Shown one piece after another: positions 33,694-42,983 of a stretch of 64,000 nucleotides of DNA. The notes under the pieces were generated by a model, which did no database searches, was not told where the DNA came from, and was given only the letters and a program-made list of their open reading frames with translations. Origin of the DNA: an uncultured Rivibacter sp. GTDB taxonomy: Bacteria > Pseudomonadota > Gammaproteobacteria > Burkholderiales > Burkholderiaceae. The stretch lies in NCBI GenBank assembly GCA_946480925.1, contig CAMLLU010000018.1, positions 1 to 64,000 of the forward strand. The letters are read 5' to 3'. Within the stretch, counting starts at the first letter, position 1; the number at the start of each line of letters is the position of its first letter. The translations under genes and the position numbers were made by a program.

Positions 33694-33903
33694 TCAGTGC
33701 TCGCGGGAGGGGGCGGCCGGGTCGGCGCCCTGGTCATTGGCCCCGGGTTTGTCAGGCACGCGGTAGCTTTCGCTGGCCCAGGCGCCGAAATCGATGTTCT
33801 TGCAGCGCTCGCTGCAGAACGGCCGCCACTTGTTCTGGGGGGCAAACACGCTCGGTCCACCACAGGTGGGGCAAGGTACGGTGCGCGGGCTGGGCTGGTT
33901 CAT
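33694..33903 (-). CDS. yacG: DNA gyrase inhibitor YacG (zinc protein)
   Basis: A 69-residue protein with the zinc-binding pattern CPTCGG...FCSERC and 'WRPFCSERCKNIDFGAWASESYRVP', which is nearly diagnostic. YacG binds the GyrB C-terminus and inhibits gyrase. It starts at ATG 33903 and lies 11 bp after zapD on the same strand. The coaE-zapD-yacG order is common in proteobacteria, usually with pilD. Confidence 0.95.
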   Translation of the reverse strand: MNQPSPRTVPCPTCGGPSVFAPQNKWRPFCSERCKNIDFGAWASESYRVPDKPGANDQGADPAAPSREH

Positions 33904-33914
33904 GCAGCGTCCCC

Positions 33915-34712
33915 TCAGCTGCACAACGTCAACTCGAAGCTGGCGTCTTCGGTGGCAGGTTTCAGGCGGCCTTCGGCGTCCTGCCGCATCAGGCGGATTG
34001 ACACCATCAGCCGGTGCCCGGAGATCTCGGGAATCAGACCTAGGGCCTGATCGATCTTGACGCGCATCAGGTGGTAGCTGCGACCCACCGGTAGGCTTTG
34101 TTGGTATTGGCCGCCTTGCGCCACCACCATGTGCGGCGCGCCGGAATCGCGCAGCAACGCCAGCAGCAGCTTCAGCGCTTCAGCCAGCGGCATCAACGTG
34201 GCAGCCCAATGCTGCAGGTCGGTGCGGCGTCGCTGCGGGCTGTCCTTCTGCCAGGCGTAGTAGGCGGGCAGGTCGAATTCGCAAGTGCCGCCTGGAATGC
34301 TGATGCGGCTGCGGATGCCCATCAACCATTCGTTCGTCGTGAGGGCTTGGCCTGCCTTGCCCGAAACCTGATTCAGGCCATGGAAGGCGTGGTCAATGCG
34401 TGCGATGACCTCGTCGAGCGCTGCTTCGGAAATGGACGGGTTGCCACGGTAGCCGTTGTACTGGGCCCGCAGGCGCTCGAGGTCTTTCAGCAGGTCACTC
34501 TTCAGGTCGGCCCGCGCGGCCACGTCCATGATCTCGAAGATCGTGGCAAGCGCGTAGTGATGGTCCACCGAAGCTTCGCGCGGAATCAGCTGGCCGAGCC
34601 GGTCGAACAGGTGCTCAAGCCGGAGCATCGTGCGGATGCTCTCGTTGAAGGGGTACTCGTACAGGATCAAGGGGCTGCGCTCGCGAGGGGAGGGTGCCCG
34701 CGATGATGGCAC
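33915..34712 (-). CDS. zapD: Cell division protein ZapD
   Basis: A 265-residue protein that crosslinks FtsZ filaments. 'ILYEYPFNESIRTMLRLEHLFDRL' at the N-terminus, 'DLLKDLERLRAQYNGYRGNPSISE' (~75) and 'EFDLPAYYAWQKDS' are family hallmarks. The start gives a slightly longer N-terminus (MPSSRAPSPRERSPL) than usual, but no internal ATG is better placed. It is 21 bp downstream of coaE. Confidence 0.95.
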   Translation of the reverse strand: MPSSRAPSPRERSPLILYEYPFNESIRTMLRLEHLFDRLGQLIPREASVDHHYALATIFEIMDVAARADLKSDLLKDLERLRAQYNGYRGNPSISEAALDEVIARIDHAFHGLNQVSGKAGQALTTNEWLMGIRSRISIPGGTCEFDLPAYYAWQKDSPQRRRTDLQHWAATLMPLAEALKLLLALLRDSGAPHMVVAQGGQYQQSLPVGRSYHLMRVKIDQALGLIPEISGHRLMVSIRLMRQDAEGRLKPATEDASFELTLCS

Positions 34713-34733
34713 GGGCGAGGCGCGTCGATTGTT

Positions 34734-35330
34734 TCACAGCCTCCAACGCTGCCACAACGTGTACAGGGCCTGGCGCAGCGTATCCAGGCCCATGCCGTCA
34801 TCGTTGTGGATCACGGCGTCGGCTGCAGCGCGGCGGGCCTGCCGGCTGGCCTGCTGCGCGATCACGCGCTCGACGGCGCTGCGGTCCCAGCCCGAACGAT
34901 GCATCACGCGCTCGATCTGGGTTCCAGTGGAGCAGTCCACGACGAGCACGCGTTCGACCCGAGTGCGCCAGCGGCCGGACTCGACCAGCAGTGGCACGTC
35001 ATACACGATGCTCTGGCTGGGAGCCGCCGCGGCGGCCTGTCGTTCGGCTTCTGCGCCGATCAAGGGATGCAGCACTGCTTCGAGTGCGGTACGGGTGTTC
35101 GGGTCGGCAAAGGCCAGCGCACGCATGCGGTCACGGTTCAGCGCGCCTGTGGCGTCGATGGCTTCGTCACCAAAACGTTCGCGCAGGGCCGCAATGGCCA
35201 GGCCGCCGGGTGCGCTGATCTGGCGTGTGATCGCGTCGGTGTCGACGATGTAGGCGCCGAATTCGCGCAACATGCCGGCCACGACACTCTTGCCGCTACC
35301 GATGCCGCCGGTGAGCCCGATGCGACGCAT
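34734..35330 (-). CDS. coaE: Dephospho-CoA kinase CoaE
   Basis: A 198-residue P-loop kinase for the last step of coenzyme A synthesis. Walker A is 'GLTGGIGSGKSVVAGMLREFG' (6-26), followed by 'DTDAITRQISAPGGLAI', and 'DVPLLVESGRWRTRVERVLVVDC' matches the substrate-binding lid. It starts 24 bp after pilD. Clustered with pilD and yacG as in many proteobacteria. Confidence 0.96.
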   Translation of the reverse strand: MRRIGLTGGIGSGKSVVAGMLREFGAYIVDTDAITRQISAPGGLAIAALRERFGDEAIDATGALNRDRMRALAFADPNTRTALEAVLHPLIGAEAERQAAAAAPSQSIVYDVPLLVESGRWRTRVERVLVVDCSTGTQIERVMHRSGWDRSAVERVIAQQASRQARRAAADAVIHNDDGMGLDTLRQALYTLWQRWRL

Positions 35331-35354
35331 GTTCGTTCGCCGCGTCGCAGCAGC

Positions 35355-36215
35355 TCAGGCCCAGCCGATCCAGCCCAGCACGCGTTGCTGGCCGGCCAGC
35401 ACGACGACCAGCCCCGAGCCGGCGAGAAAAGGCCCGAAAGGCACGTAGCGGCCCTCGCGCAGGCTGGCGCTGAGCTTCATCGCGATGCCTACCACGGCGC
35501 CGATGATGGAGGCACCCAACAGGATGGGCAGCAACATTTGCCAGCCCAGCCACGCGCCCATGGCGGCCAGCAGTTTGAAGTCGCCGCGCCCCATGCCTTC
35601 CTTGCCGGTGGTGAGCTTGAACAGCCAGTACACCGACCACAGCGACATGTAGCCGGCGACCGTCCCCCACAGCGCCGTGGTCAATGGCAGCGTCCAGCCC
35701 AGCGCGGCCGCGATCAGGCCAGCCCACAACAGCGGCAGCGTCAGGCTGTCGGGCAGCAAGGTGGTGTCCCAGTCGATGGCGGCCAGCGCCACCAGCGTGG
35801 CAACGAAGCCGCACCACAGCAGTGCCATCGGAGTGGCGCCGAAGCGCCAGCCGACTGCTCCCAGCAATACGCCGGTGAGCAATTCCACCAGCGGATAACG
35901 CGCCGAGATGGGGGCCTTGCACGAGGAACAGCGAGCTCTCAACACCAGCCAGCTCACGAGCGGGATGTTCTCGAACCAGCGGATCTGATGGCCACAGTGC
36001 GGGCAGCGAGAGCGTGGCCGCGACAGGCTCAGTGAGGCGCCGTCATCCTTGCTTTCGATGCCTAGCAACTCCGCGCTTTCGGCCCGCCACTGCCGCTCGA
36101 GCATGAGCGGCAGCCGGTGCACGACGACGTTGAGAAAGCTGCCGATGCATAGTCCGAGAAGCCCGAGTGCCCAGGGCGACAGCAGCGCCTGCTGCAGTTC
36201 GGAGCCGAAGTCCAC
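35355..36215 (-). CDS. pilD: Type IV prepilin peptidase PilD
   Basis: A 286-residue polytopic aspartic protease that cleaves and N-methylates type IV prepilins. The N-terminal cytoplasmic part has two Cys pairs (CPHCGHQIRWF, CSSCKAPIS) for zinc. The two catalytic Asp are in 'AAIDWDTTLLPD' and the GxGD-like 'GMGRGDFKLLAAMGAW'. About eight membrane helices are present. It is the third gene of the pilB-pilC-pilD run, 5 bp after pilC. Confidence 0.96.
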   Translation of the reverse strand: MDFGSELQQALLSPWALGLLGLCIGSFLNVVVHRLPLMLERQWRAESAELLGIESKDDGASLSLSRPRSRCPHCGHQIRWFENIPLVSWLVLRARCSSCKAPISARYPLVELLTGVLLGAVGWRFGATPMALLWCGFVATLVALAAIDWDTTLLPDSLTLPLLWAGLIAAALGWTLPLTTALWGTVAGYMSLWSVYWLFKLTTGKEGMGRGDFKLLAAMGAWLGWQMLLPILLGASIIGAVVGIAMKLSASLREGRYVPFGPFLAGSGLVVVLAGQQRVLGWIGWA

Positions 36216-36220
36216 CGGCG

Positions 36221-37447
36221 TCAGACCACTTGGCCGAGCTTGAAGATGGGCAGGTACATCGAGACAACGATGCCGCCGATGAGTACACCCAGGAACACGA
36301 TGATGATCGGCTCCATCAGTGTCGACAAGCCTTTGACGGCCTCATCGACTTCTTCTTCATAAAAATCAGCAGCCTTGCCGAGCATGTGATCAATTGAGCC
36401 GGATTCTTCACCAATTGCACACATCTGCAGGACCATATTGGGAAATACGCCAGTCGAGTTCATCGATGCTGTGAGGCTGGCACCAGTGGAGACATCCTTC
36501 TGGATTTTCTCAGTTGCTTCGACGTAGACCGCGTTGCCGGAAGCACCTCCTACCGAGTCGAGTGCTTCCACCAGCGGTACGCCAGCAGCGAACATCGTCG
36601 ATAACGTTCTCGTCCAGCGGGCCACGGTTGCCTTGCGCACGAGCTCACCGAAGATAGGCATTCTCAGCAAAATGCGGTCCATTGCCTTTTGCATCTTTTC
36701 TGAGCGCTTCCAAGACTCAAAGAAGAAATACGTGCCTCCACCAATGAAGCCGAAGATTGCCCACCAATACTTCACGAAGACATCGGAGATCGCCATTACA
36801 AACAGCGTTGGTGCAGGAAGGTCGGCACCAAACGAAGTAAATACTTCCTTGAAGGCTGGAATCACAAAGATCATGATGATCGACGTGACGATGAAAGCCA
36901 CAACTAGCACAGCCACTGGGTAGATCAGTGCAGATTTGATCTTCTGCTTGATAGCCAGCGTTTTTTCCTGATAGGTCGCCAAGCGGTCAAGCAGCGTTTC
37001 CAGGATACCGGCTGCTTCACCGGCTTCCACCAGATTGCAGTACAGCGCATCGAAGTAAAGCGGGTACTTGCGGAAAGCAGCTGAAAGGCTGGTACCGGTT
37101 TCGACATCGGCGCGAATGTCGTTCAGCAGGCGTGCCATTTTTGGGTTGGGATTCCCGCGTCCGACGATGTCAAAGGCTTGCAGCAATGGGACACCCGCCC
37201 TCAGCATGGTGGATAACTGGCGAGTGAAGATCGCAATGTCTTTGAGCTTGATGGATTTGCCGCCTTTCATGCGGCGCTTCTTCACCTTATTGACCAGAAT
37301 TCCCTGACGGCGCAGGCTCGCGCTCACCATGGCTTCACCGCCGGCCCGCATTTCGCCGCGCACAATCTTGCCGTTGCGGTCCTTGCCCTCCCATTCGAAG
37401 ACGAAGTCCTTGATGTTGCCCTTCGCCGCCATCGCTGCCGTAGCCAT
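36221..37447 (-). CDS. pilC: Type IV pilus inner-membrane platform protein PilC
   Basis: A 408-residue type II secretion F-domain protein. Two F domains are evident (~70-190 and ~275-395), each with a cytoplasmic helical bundle and membrane helices ('LIYPVAVLVVAFIVTSIIMIF', 'IIVFLGVLIGGIVVSMYLPIF'). 'FTRQLSTMLRAGVPLLQAFDIV' is characteristic. It couples the PilB motor to pilin assembly. Odd point: hand counts for the rows starting 36361, 36661, 36841 and 37201 give 43-47 % GC, against 67 % in pilB and 72 % in pilD, whereas both ends of the gene are normal. Confidence 0.97.
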   Translation of the reverse strand: MATAAMAAKGNIKDFVFEWEGKDRNGKIVRGEMRAGGEAMVSASLRRQGILVNKVKKRRMKGGKSIKLKDIAIFTRQLSTMLRAGVPLLQAFDIVGRGNPNPKMARLLNDIRADVETGTSLSAAFRKYPLYFDALYCNLVEAGEAAGILETLLDRLATYQEKTLAIKQKIKSALIYPVAVLVVAFIVTSIIMIFVIPAFKEVFTSFGADLPAPTLFVMAISDVFVKYWWAIFGFIGGGTYFFFESWKRSEKMQKAMDRILLRMPIFGELVRKATVARWTRTLSTMFAAGVPLVEALDSVGGASGNAVYVEATEKIQKDVSTGASLTASMNSTGVFPNMVLQMCAIGEESGSIDHMLGKAADFYEEEVDEAVKGLSTLMEPIIIVFLGVLIGGIVVSMYLPIFKLGQVV

Positions 37448-37484
37448 AGTGCCCCCGACGTCCCTCGTTGTCTCTAATTGATGC

Positions 37485-39212
37485 TCATTCGTTGGTCACC
37501 GAAATGACCTCTTCGAGCGTCGTCATGCCCAGCCGTACCTTTACCAGCCCGGACTGGCGCAAGTCCCGAACGCCGTCGCGCTGTGCCTGTTCGGCGATGT
37601 CCATCGACGTGCCTTCGTTCAGGATGATGCGTTGGATCTCTTCGCTGATCGGCATCACCTGGTAGATGCCGACCCGCCCTCTGTAGCCGTTGTTGCACGC
37701 CGAACACCCGGCCGCGCGGTACGGCTTCCAGTTACCGTCGAGCTCGCTTTCCTTGAAGCCCGCCTTCAGCAGCGACTCACGTGGATAGTCAGCCGGTACC
37801 TTGCAGGCTTCACACAGGCGCCGCGCGAGGCGCTGCGCAGTGATCAGGATCACGCTCGACGCGATGTTGAACGGTGCCACACCCATGTTGAGCAAACGGG
37901 TCAGCGTTGTGGGGCCGTCGTTGGTGTGCAGCGTGCTCATCACCATGTGGCCGGTCTGGGCGGCCTTGATGGCGATGTCGGCGGTTTCCAGATCCCGGAT
38001 CTCGCCCACCATGATGACGTCCGGGTCCTGGCGCAGGAAGGCTTTCAGTGCAATGGCGAAGTTGAGGCCCGCCTTGTCGTTGACGTTGACCTGGTTGATG
38101 CCGGGCAGGTTGATTTCTGCCGGATCTTCGACGGTGGAGATGTTCACGCCCGGCTGATTGAGGATGTTCAGGCAGGTGTACAGCGACACCGTCTTGCCTG
38201 AACCGGTCGGCCCCGTCACCAGCACCATCCCGTAGGGGCGCACGATGGCGTTCATCAGCCGGTCTTTTTCTTCCTTTTCGTAACCCAGCGCCTCGATACC
38301 CAGCTTGGCGCTGGAAGAGTCGAGGATACGGATCACGATCTTTTCGCCGAACAGCGTGGGCAGCGTGCTGACGCGGAAGTCGATCGACTTGGTGCCGAAC
38401 TTCAGCTTCATGCGGCCGTCTTGCGGCACGCGTTTTTCGGCAATGTCCAGCCGCGAGATGACCTTGATCCGTGAGGCCAGTTTTTCCTTGATGGCGATCG
38501 GCGGCTGCGTGATCTCTCGCAACTCGCCGTCCACGCGAAAACGCACGCGGTAGCTGTATTCGAACGGCTCGAAGTGCAAGTCGGACGCGCGCATGTTGAT
38601 CGCGTCGACCAGCATCTTCTGCAGGAAACGCACGACCGGTGCGTCCTCCACGTCGGTGCTGACGTCCTGCGTTTCAGGCTGCTTCTCGGTGACGTCGTCC
38701 GTGACGTCGAACTCGAAGTCGCCGCCGGACATCGCTTCGAGCGCTTCGCTCGTGCTGGCGGTTGCGCCTTCCAGCAGCTTGGCGAGCTTGTCCTGCTCGA
38801 CGATGACCCACTCGGGCGTGAGCTGGGTGGCGAACTTGATGCGCTCGACCGCCTCCTGGTCGGTGGGGTCGGCGCCACCGATGAACAGCCGGCTGCCGCG
38901 CTTGCCCAGCACCACCACTTGGTACTGGGCAGACAGCTTGTTGTCGATGACGTTCTTGGGCAGGCGTTGCGCATCGACCGCGTTCAGGTCGAGCAAGGGC
39001 ACTGCCAGTGCGCTCGACAGTGTGTGGGCCAAATCGGCTGCGCTGATCGCACCGCCGACCACCGCTGCCGAAACGAAGCTCCGACGCTGCTCCTTCGAGC
39101 TCTTGACCAGGTCTTCGGCAACCTTGGCGTTGATCTTGCCGGCGTGGACTAGCACCCGCGCCACGCCCGACAAGGCGCTCTGGGGAACTTCTACAAGGGT
39201 ATCCACTGCCAC
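37485..39212 (-). CDS. pilB: Type IV pilus assembly ATPase PilB
   Basis: A 575-residue hexameric motor ATPase for pilus extension. An N-terminal GSPII_E domain (~1-160) is followed by the ATPase core: Walker A 'VTGPTGSGKTVSLYTCL' (~330), Asp box 'TVEDPAEINLPGINQ', Walker B 'DPDVIMVGEIRDLETADIA', His box 'HMVMSTLHTNDGP', and the zinc motif CEACK...CSACNNGY. Length is normal. It leads the pilB-pilC-pilD-coaE-zapD-yacG run. No clear promoter is seen in the 161 bp upstream. Confidence 0.97.
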   Translation of the reverse strand: MAVDTLVEVPQSALSGVARVLVHAGKINAKVAEDLVKSSKEQRRSFVSAAVVGGAISAADLAHTLSSALAVPLLDLNAVDAQRLPKNVIDNKLSAQYQVVVLGKRGSRLFIGGADPTDQEAVERIKFATQLTPEWVIVEQDKLAKLLEGATASTSEALEAMSGGDFEFDVTDDVTEKQPETQDVSTDVEDAPVVRFLQKMLVDAINMRASDLHFEPFEYSYRVRFRVDGELREITQPPIAIKEKLASRIKVISRLDIAEKRVPQDGRMKLKFGTKSIDFRVSTLPTLFGEKIVIRILDSSSAKLGIEALGYEKEEKDRLMNAIVRPYGMVLVTGPTGSGKTVSLYTCLNILNQPGVNISTVEDPAEINLPGINQVNVNDKAGLNFAIALKAFLRQDPDVIMVGEIRDLETADIAIKAAQTGHMVMSTLHTNDGPTTLTRLLNMGVAPFNIASSVILITAQRLARRLCEACKVPADYPRESLLKAGFKESELDGNWKPYRAAGCSACNNGYRGRVGIYQVMPISEEIQRIILNEGTSMDIAEQAQRDGVRDLRQSGLVKVRLGMTTLEEVISVTNE

Positions 39213-39373
39213 GGTGTCACTTCACAATGCGAAAAAACTGCGGGATCATCGTTGATTGATAGCGCACTGTAACCGGTGCAACACGCTGGAAAGGTACCAA
39301 AGCGCAACTATGCAGCGCATAGGAGACAGCGCAATCGGCATTGTTCCTGCTTGCGCGGCCGGGCCGTGGAGGA

Positions 39374-40471
39374 CTACGCAGATTTCTGGCTGCTCAGGCC
39401 TTTTAGCGCAAGCTCGGCGGCTTTCGCAGCCTGCTCGACGACCCGATGTTTCCATTCGAGTTCGTCGACATAAAAAGCGGCCAGCAACTGCTGCTTGATC
39501 TGTCGTGCCTGGTCGGCCGGTGCTTCGGGGTGGTTCTCGAGCCAGTGCTCGGCCCGTAGCGCATCGAAGACGTTCATCAACGGCAAAGTGCCGAATTCCA
39601 GCGCAATGCCGGTGTATTCGGCTTGTGGAACCTCGTCGTAGGCGGCCGTCCACATGAGGCCGGTAAGCGGGGCCGAACTGGAGCTGCCGTCGTAGATCGA
39701 CGTGACTTCCGGGCCCCACCATGCGCGAGCTCGCTGAAGCGCGTCTGCATCATCGCGGCAGGCGAAGATGCGTTCGCCGTGGCCTGTCGGCCCCAGCCCG
39801 GTGTGAAGGTCGATCCAGCCGAGCTGGCGTACACCCGTACCGTGCTCCTGCAGTACATGCCGCAGGGTCACATTGCTCCACGTCGGGTTCACGCCGCCGT
39901 AGTACAGACCCACCGGGTGGTTGTATTGGCCGCCCGACACCGCGGTTTGCAACGCCGGCATGCCGTGCCGGGCAATATGCGCCTGGAGCTGTTCTCTCAC
40001 CTGCAGGTCGGGTGGCCAAGTCTGCGGCAGCAGCATGTGAGCAATGTCGTCATAGCCCGGGTTGGCGGGCAGCGGCTTCGAGAAGTCCTGGAAATTGCGG
40101 TTGAGGTCGACGTTTTCCTGCGTCACCCGCCGAATCCAGGAAAAACCGTAGGGGTTGAGCGCATGGATATAGAGCACCGCGACGCCCGCTGCGCGGGCCA
40201 TGGCCTGCCAGTCACGGTCACGAAGCAGCGCGACCTGCACGCCGGATCCGCAATAGCCCTCGACTCCATGGCAACCACTGGAAATGATGAGCAAGCGTTC
40301 GCAATGGCGGGGACCGTCGCGCACCACGTCCATCGCCAACTCTTCGCCGTCGCGACCGCGCATCGGGTGGACGTGCGGCTCGATATCCAGTCCGGCGGAC
40401 TCGGCCGCTGCGGCGAACTTGGCGCGCGCCTCGGCGTAGCTCGACGAAAACGCATCGGCTACTGCGTCCAT
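39374..40471 (-). CDS. DUF2817 / M14-type metallopeptidase family protein
   Basis: A 365-residue cytoplasmic protein. Metal-binding residues fit the zinc carboxypeptidase-like pattern: 'SSGCHGVEGYCGSGVQ' (H-x-x-E, ~65), 'YIHALNPYGFSWIRR', 'NVDLNRNF', and 'GWIDLHTGLGPTGHGE'. A late 'GIALEFGTLPL' may hold the catalytic Glu. No signal peptide. Its ATG overlaps the TAA of the M20 amidohydrolase gene (TAATG), so the two are translationally coupled and may act on the same peptide-like substrate. Confidence 0.85.
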   Translation of the reverse strand: MDAVADAFSSSYAEARAKFAAAAESAGLDIEPHVHPMRGRDGEELAMDVVRDGPRHCERLLIISSGCHGVEGYCGSGVQVALLRDRDWQAMARAAGVAVLYIHALNPYGFSWIRRVTQENVDLNRNFQDFSKPLPANPGYDDIAHMLLPQTWPPDLQVREQLQAHIARHGMPALQTAVSGGQYNHPVGLYYGGVNPTWSNVTLRHVLQEHGTGVRQLGWIDLHTGLGPTGHGERIFACRDDADALQRARAWWGPEVTSIYDGSSSSAPLTGLMWTAAYDEVPQAEYTGIALEFGTLPLMNVFDALRAEHWLENHPEAPADQARQIKQQLLAAFYVDELEWKHRVVEQAAKAAELALKGLSSQKSA

Positions 40472-41673
40472 TACTTCAGCCTACGCAGCGTAGCGAGCCA
40501 CTTTTCCGCCAGCCGTACCCACAGCGTGGCGCCCAGCGGGATCAGGTCGTCGTTGAAGTCGTAGCTGGGGTTGTGCAGCATGCACGGCCCGAGTCCGTGA
40601 CCGCCTTCGCGGTGCGAGCCGTCCCCATTGCCGATGAGGAAGTAGGCTCCAGGCTTTTCCAGAAGGAAGTAACTGAAGTCCTCCGCTCCCATGGTGGGCT
40701 CGAACTCCAGCACGTTGTCGGGGCCCACCACCTCGGCCATCGCCTCGCGCACGAACTGCGTCTCGGCCGGATGATTGACGGTGGGCGGGTAGTTGCGTGC
40801 GAACTCGAACTCGCAGCCCACTTCGAAAGCCGCGCAAGTGGCCTCGGCGACCGTCTTCATGCGCCGCTCGATCAAATCGAGCACCTCGGTCGTGAAGGTG
40901 CGTACCGTGCCTTCGATCACGCAGGTCTCGGGCACCACGTTGGTCGCCTCGCCGGTGTGGATCATCGTGACGGAGATCACGCCCGTGTCGATGGGGCGCT
41001 TGTTGCGCGTGATGATGGTCTGGAAGGCCTGCACCATCTGGCAGGCCACCGGCACGGGGTCCAGGCCCAGGTGCGGCATCGCGCCGTGTGCTCCCTTGCC
41101 GCGGATGGTGATCTTGAATTCGTTGCTCGACGCGAAACATGGGCCGTTCTTGATGGCGAACTGGCCGACCTTCATGCCTGGCCAGTTGTGCGCGCCGAAC
41201 ATGGCCTCAATCGGGAACTTCTCGAACAGGCCGTCCTTGATCATCTCGCGGGCTCCGCCGCCGCCTTCTTCGGCCGGCTGGAAGACGAGATACACGGTGC
41301 CGTCGAAATTGCGATGCCTCGACAAGTGCTTTGCTGCCGCCAACAGCATCGCGGTGTGGCCGTCGTGGCCGCAGGCGTGCATCTTGCCGGCGTGGCGGCT
41401 AGCGTGAGCGAAGCGGTTGTGTTCGGTCATCGGCAGGGCGTCGATGTCGGCACGCAGGCCGACGGCGCGCTTCGACGTGCCGTTGCTGACGATGCCCACC
41501 ACGCCGGTCTTCCCGAGCCCGCGGTGGACCGGGATGCCCCATTCCGAGAGCTGCTGCGCGATCACATCGGAGGTGCGGACCTCCTCGAAGCACAGTTCGG
41601 GGTGGGCATGGATGTCGCGCCGCAGCGCCTTGATCGATGCCGCGTCGGCGAGGATGGATTCGATCAGCTTCAT
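40471..41673 (-). CDS. M20-family amidohydrolase (hippurate hydrolase-like)
   Basis: A 400-residue M20D metallopeptidase-like enzyme. Metal and catalytic motifs include 'HACGHDGHTAMLLAAAKHL' (~105), 'FQPAEEGGGGAREMIKDGLFE' (~135) and 'TMGAEDFSYFLLEKPGAYFLIG' (~360). Such enzymes release amino acids from N-acyl or aryl-amide forms. The gene is downstream of a branched-chain-type binding protein and upstream of a zinc peptidase on the same strand, which suggests uptake and breakdown of an acylated amino compound. Confidence 0.9.
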   Translation of the reverse strand: MKLIESILADAASIKALRRDIHAHPELCFEEVRTSDVIAQQLSEWGIPVHRGLGKTGVVGIVSNGTSKRAVGLRADIDALPMTEHNRFAHASRHAGKMHACGHDGHTAMLLAAAKHLSRHRNFDGTVYLVFQPAEEGGGGAREMIKDGLFEKFPIEAMFGAHNWPGMKVGQFAIKNGPCFASSNEFKITIRGKGAHGAMPHLGLDPVPVACQMVQAFQTIITRNKRPIDTGVISVTMIHTGEATNVVPETCVIEGTVRTFTTEVLDLIERRMKTVAEATCAAFEVGCEFEFARNYPPTVNHPAETQFVREAMAEVVGPDNVLEFEPTMGAEDFSYFLLEKPGAYFLIGNGDGSHREGGHGLGPCMLHNPSYDFNDDLIPLGATLWVRLAEKWLATLRRLK

Positions 41674-41703
41674 GAAGACTCCGGCTGCAGGGCCGGAGCC
41701 ATC

Positions 41704-42843
41704 TTACCGCCGCACCTTGCCCTCTTCGGTCAGCATGGAGAGGTCCACGAAGTTCGAAGCGACGTGGCGCTTCGGCCCGAAGTCGACACGGAAGCCCCCG
41801 AAGTTCGCGTTCTGGATGGACTCCAGCGAGGAGACCAATGACTCGCGAGACGGGTTGCGCCCTGCCCGCCTCAAGCCTTCGGCAAACACCTTGGCGCAGA
41901 CGTAGCCTTCCATGCTCGAGTAGTTCGGTTGCGCGTCGGATCCTGCTTTCTGCACGGCGTCGAGGTATTCGCGGGAAATCTGCGTGGTGGTCGAAAACGG
42001 AAAGGGCATCACCTGGCTCACCATGACGCCGCGGCCCTCGCGGCCCAGTTCGTCGGCCAACGCCTGCGTGCCGACGAACGACACGTTGTAGAACGTGCCG
42101 CCGTAGCCGGTCTTGCGGGCGGCGCGAATGAAGGCGGCGCACGACTTGTAGGCGCTGATCTGCACCACGCTGTCGGGCTTCGCCTGCATGATGTCCGTGA
42201 CGGCCTTCGACACGTCCACGGTATTGCGCTCGACGGTGCCCAGCGCTGCAGGCTCCAACCCCATCGGCTTGAGCGCGCGTCGAACGCCCTCGAGACCGGC
42301 CTTGCCATAGGCGTCGTTCTGGTAGAAGACGGCGATCTTCTTCAGCCCCAGCGAGGTGAGCTGTTTGACGATCAGCGCGGTCTCGTCGTAATAGCTCGCG
42401 CGCACGTGGAACACCCACTTGCTGAACGGATCTCGCAGCGACTCGGCGCCGGTGAAGGGGCCGAAGAACGGGATCTTCGCCTCGTTGACGAGCGGCAGAG
42501 CTGCCAGACAGGTCGGCGTGCCGACGTAGCCGAACAGCGCGAACATGTCGTCCTTGATCAGCTTCTCGGTATTGGCCTTGCAGCGGTCGGGCTCGTATCC
42601 GTCGTCCAGTGCGCGCAGCTCGATGGTCTGGCCGTTGACACCACCAGCAGCGTTGAGCTGGTCGAAGAAGATCTTCGCGCCCTTGTTCATCTGCAGACCC
42701 AACTGGGCTGCCGGCCCGCTCAGCGCGGCTGATTGCCCCAGCATGATGCGACCGGACTGGGCCCACGCGGGCAGAGCGAGCGTGGCACCGAACGCAGCCA
42801 CGCGCTTGATTGCATCACGACGGTTCACTGTGGCGACTTTCAT
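41704..42843 (-). CDS. ABC transporter substrate-binding protein, branched-chain amino acid type
   Basis: A 379-residue periplasmic protein with a Tat-like signal (VNRRDAIKRVAAFGATLALPAWA). The Leu/Ile/Val-binding fold is seen in 'IMLGQSAALSGPAAQLGLQMNKGA' and 'ALFGYVGTPTCLAALPLVNEAKIPFFGPFTGAE'. No permease or ATPase genes lie nearby, so its transporter partner is elsewhere or shared. It precedes the M20 gene by 30 bp and probably forms one transcript with it. Confidence 0.92.
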   Translation of the reverse strand: MKVATVNRRDAIKRVAAFGATLALPAWAQSGRIMLGQSAALSGPAAQLGLQMNKGAKIFFDQLNAAGGVNGQTIELRALDDGYEPDRCKANTEKLIKDDMFALFGYVGTPTCLAALPLVNEAKIPFFGPFTGAESLRDPFSKWVFHVRASYYDETALIVKQLTSLGLKKIAVFYQNDAYGKAGLEGVRRALKPMGLEPAALGTVERNTVDVSKAVTDIMQAKPDSVVQISAYKSCAAFIRAARKTGYGGTFYNVSFVGTQALADELGREGRGVMVSQVMPFPFSTTTQISREYLDAVQKAGSDAQPNYSSMEGYVCAKVFAEGLRRAGRNPSRESLVSSLESIQNANFGGFRVDFGPKRHVASNFVDLSMLTEEGKVRR

Positions 42844-42983
42844 GGGGGGCGGTTACGATTCTGTTACGTGGCTCTGCAGGATATGCGCCATGCCCGCTGC
42901 AGTGCCGTGACTTCGTGCCGCAACCCTAGATGGCATCACGACGCCGGGTGCGCCGATGCGACATGCTGTGCAATAGTTCGCGC

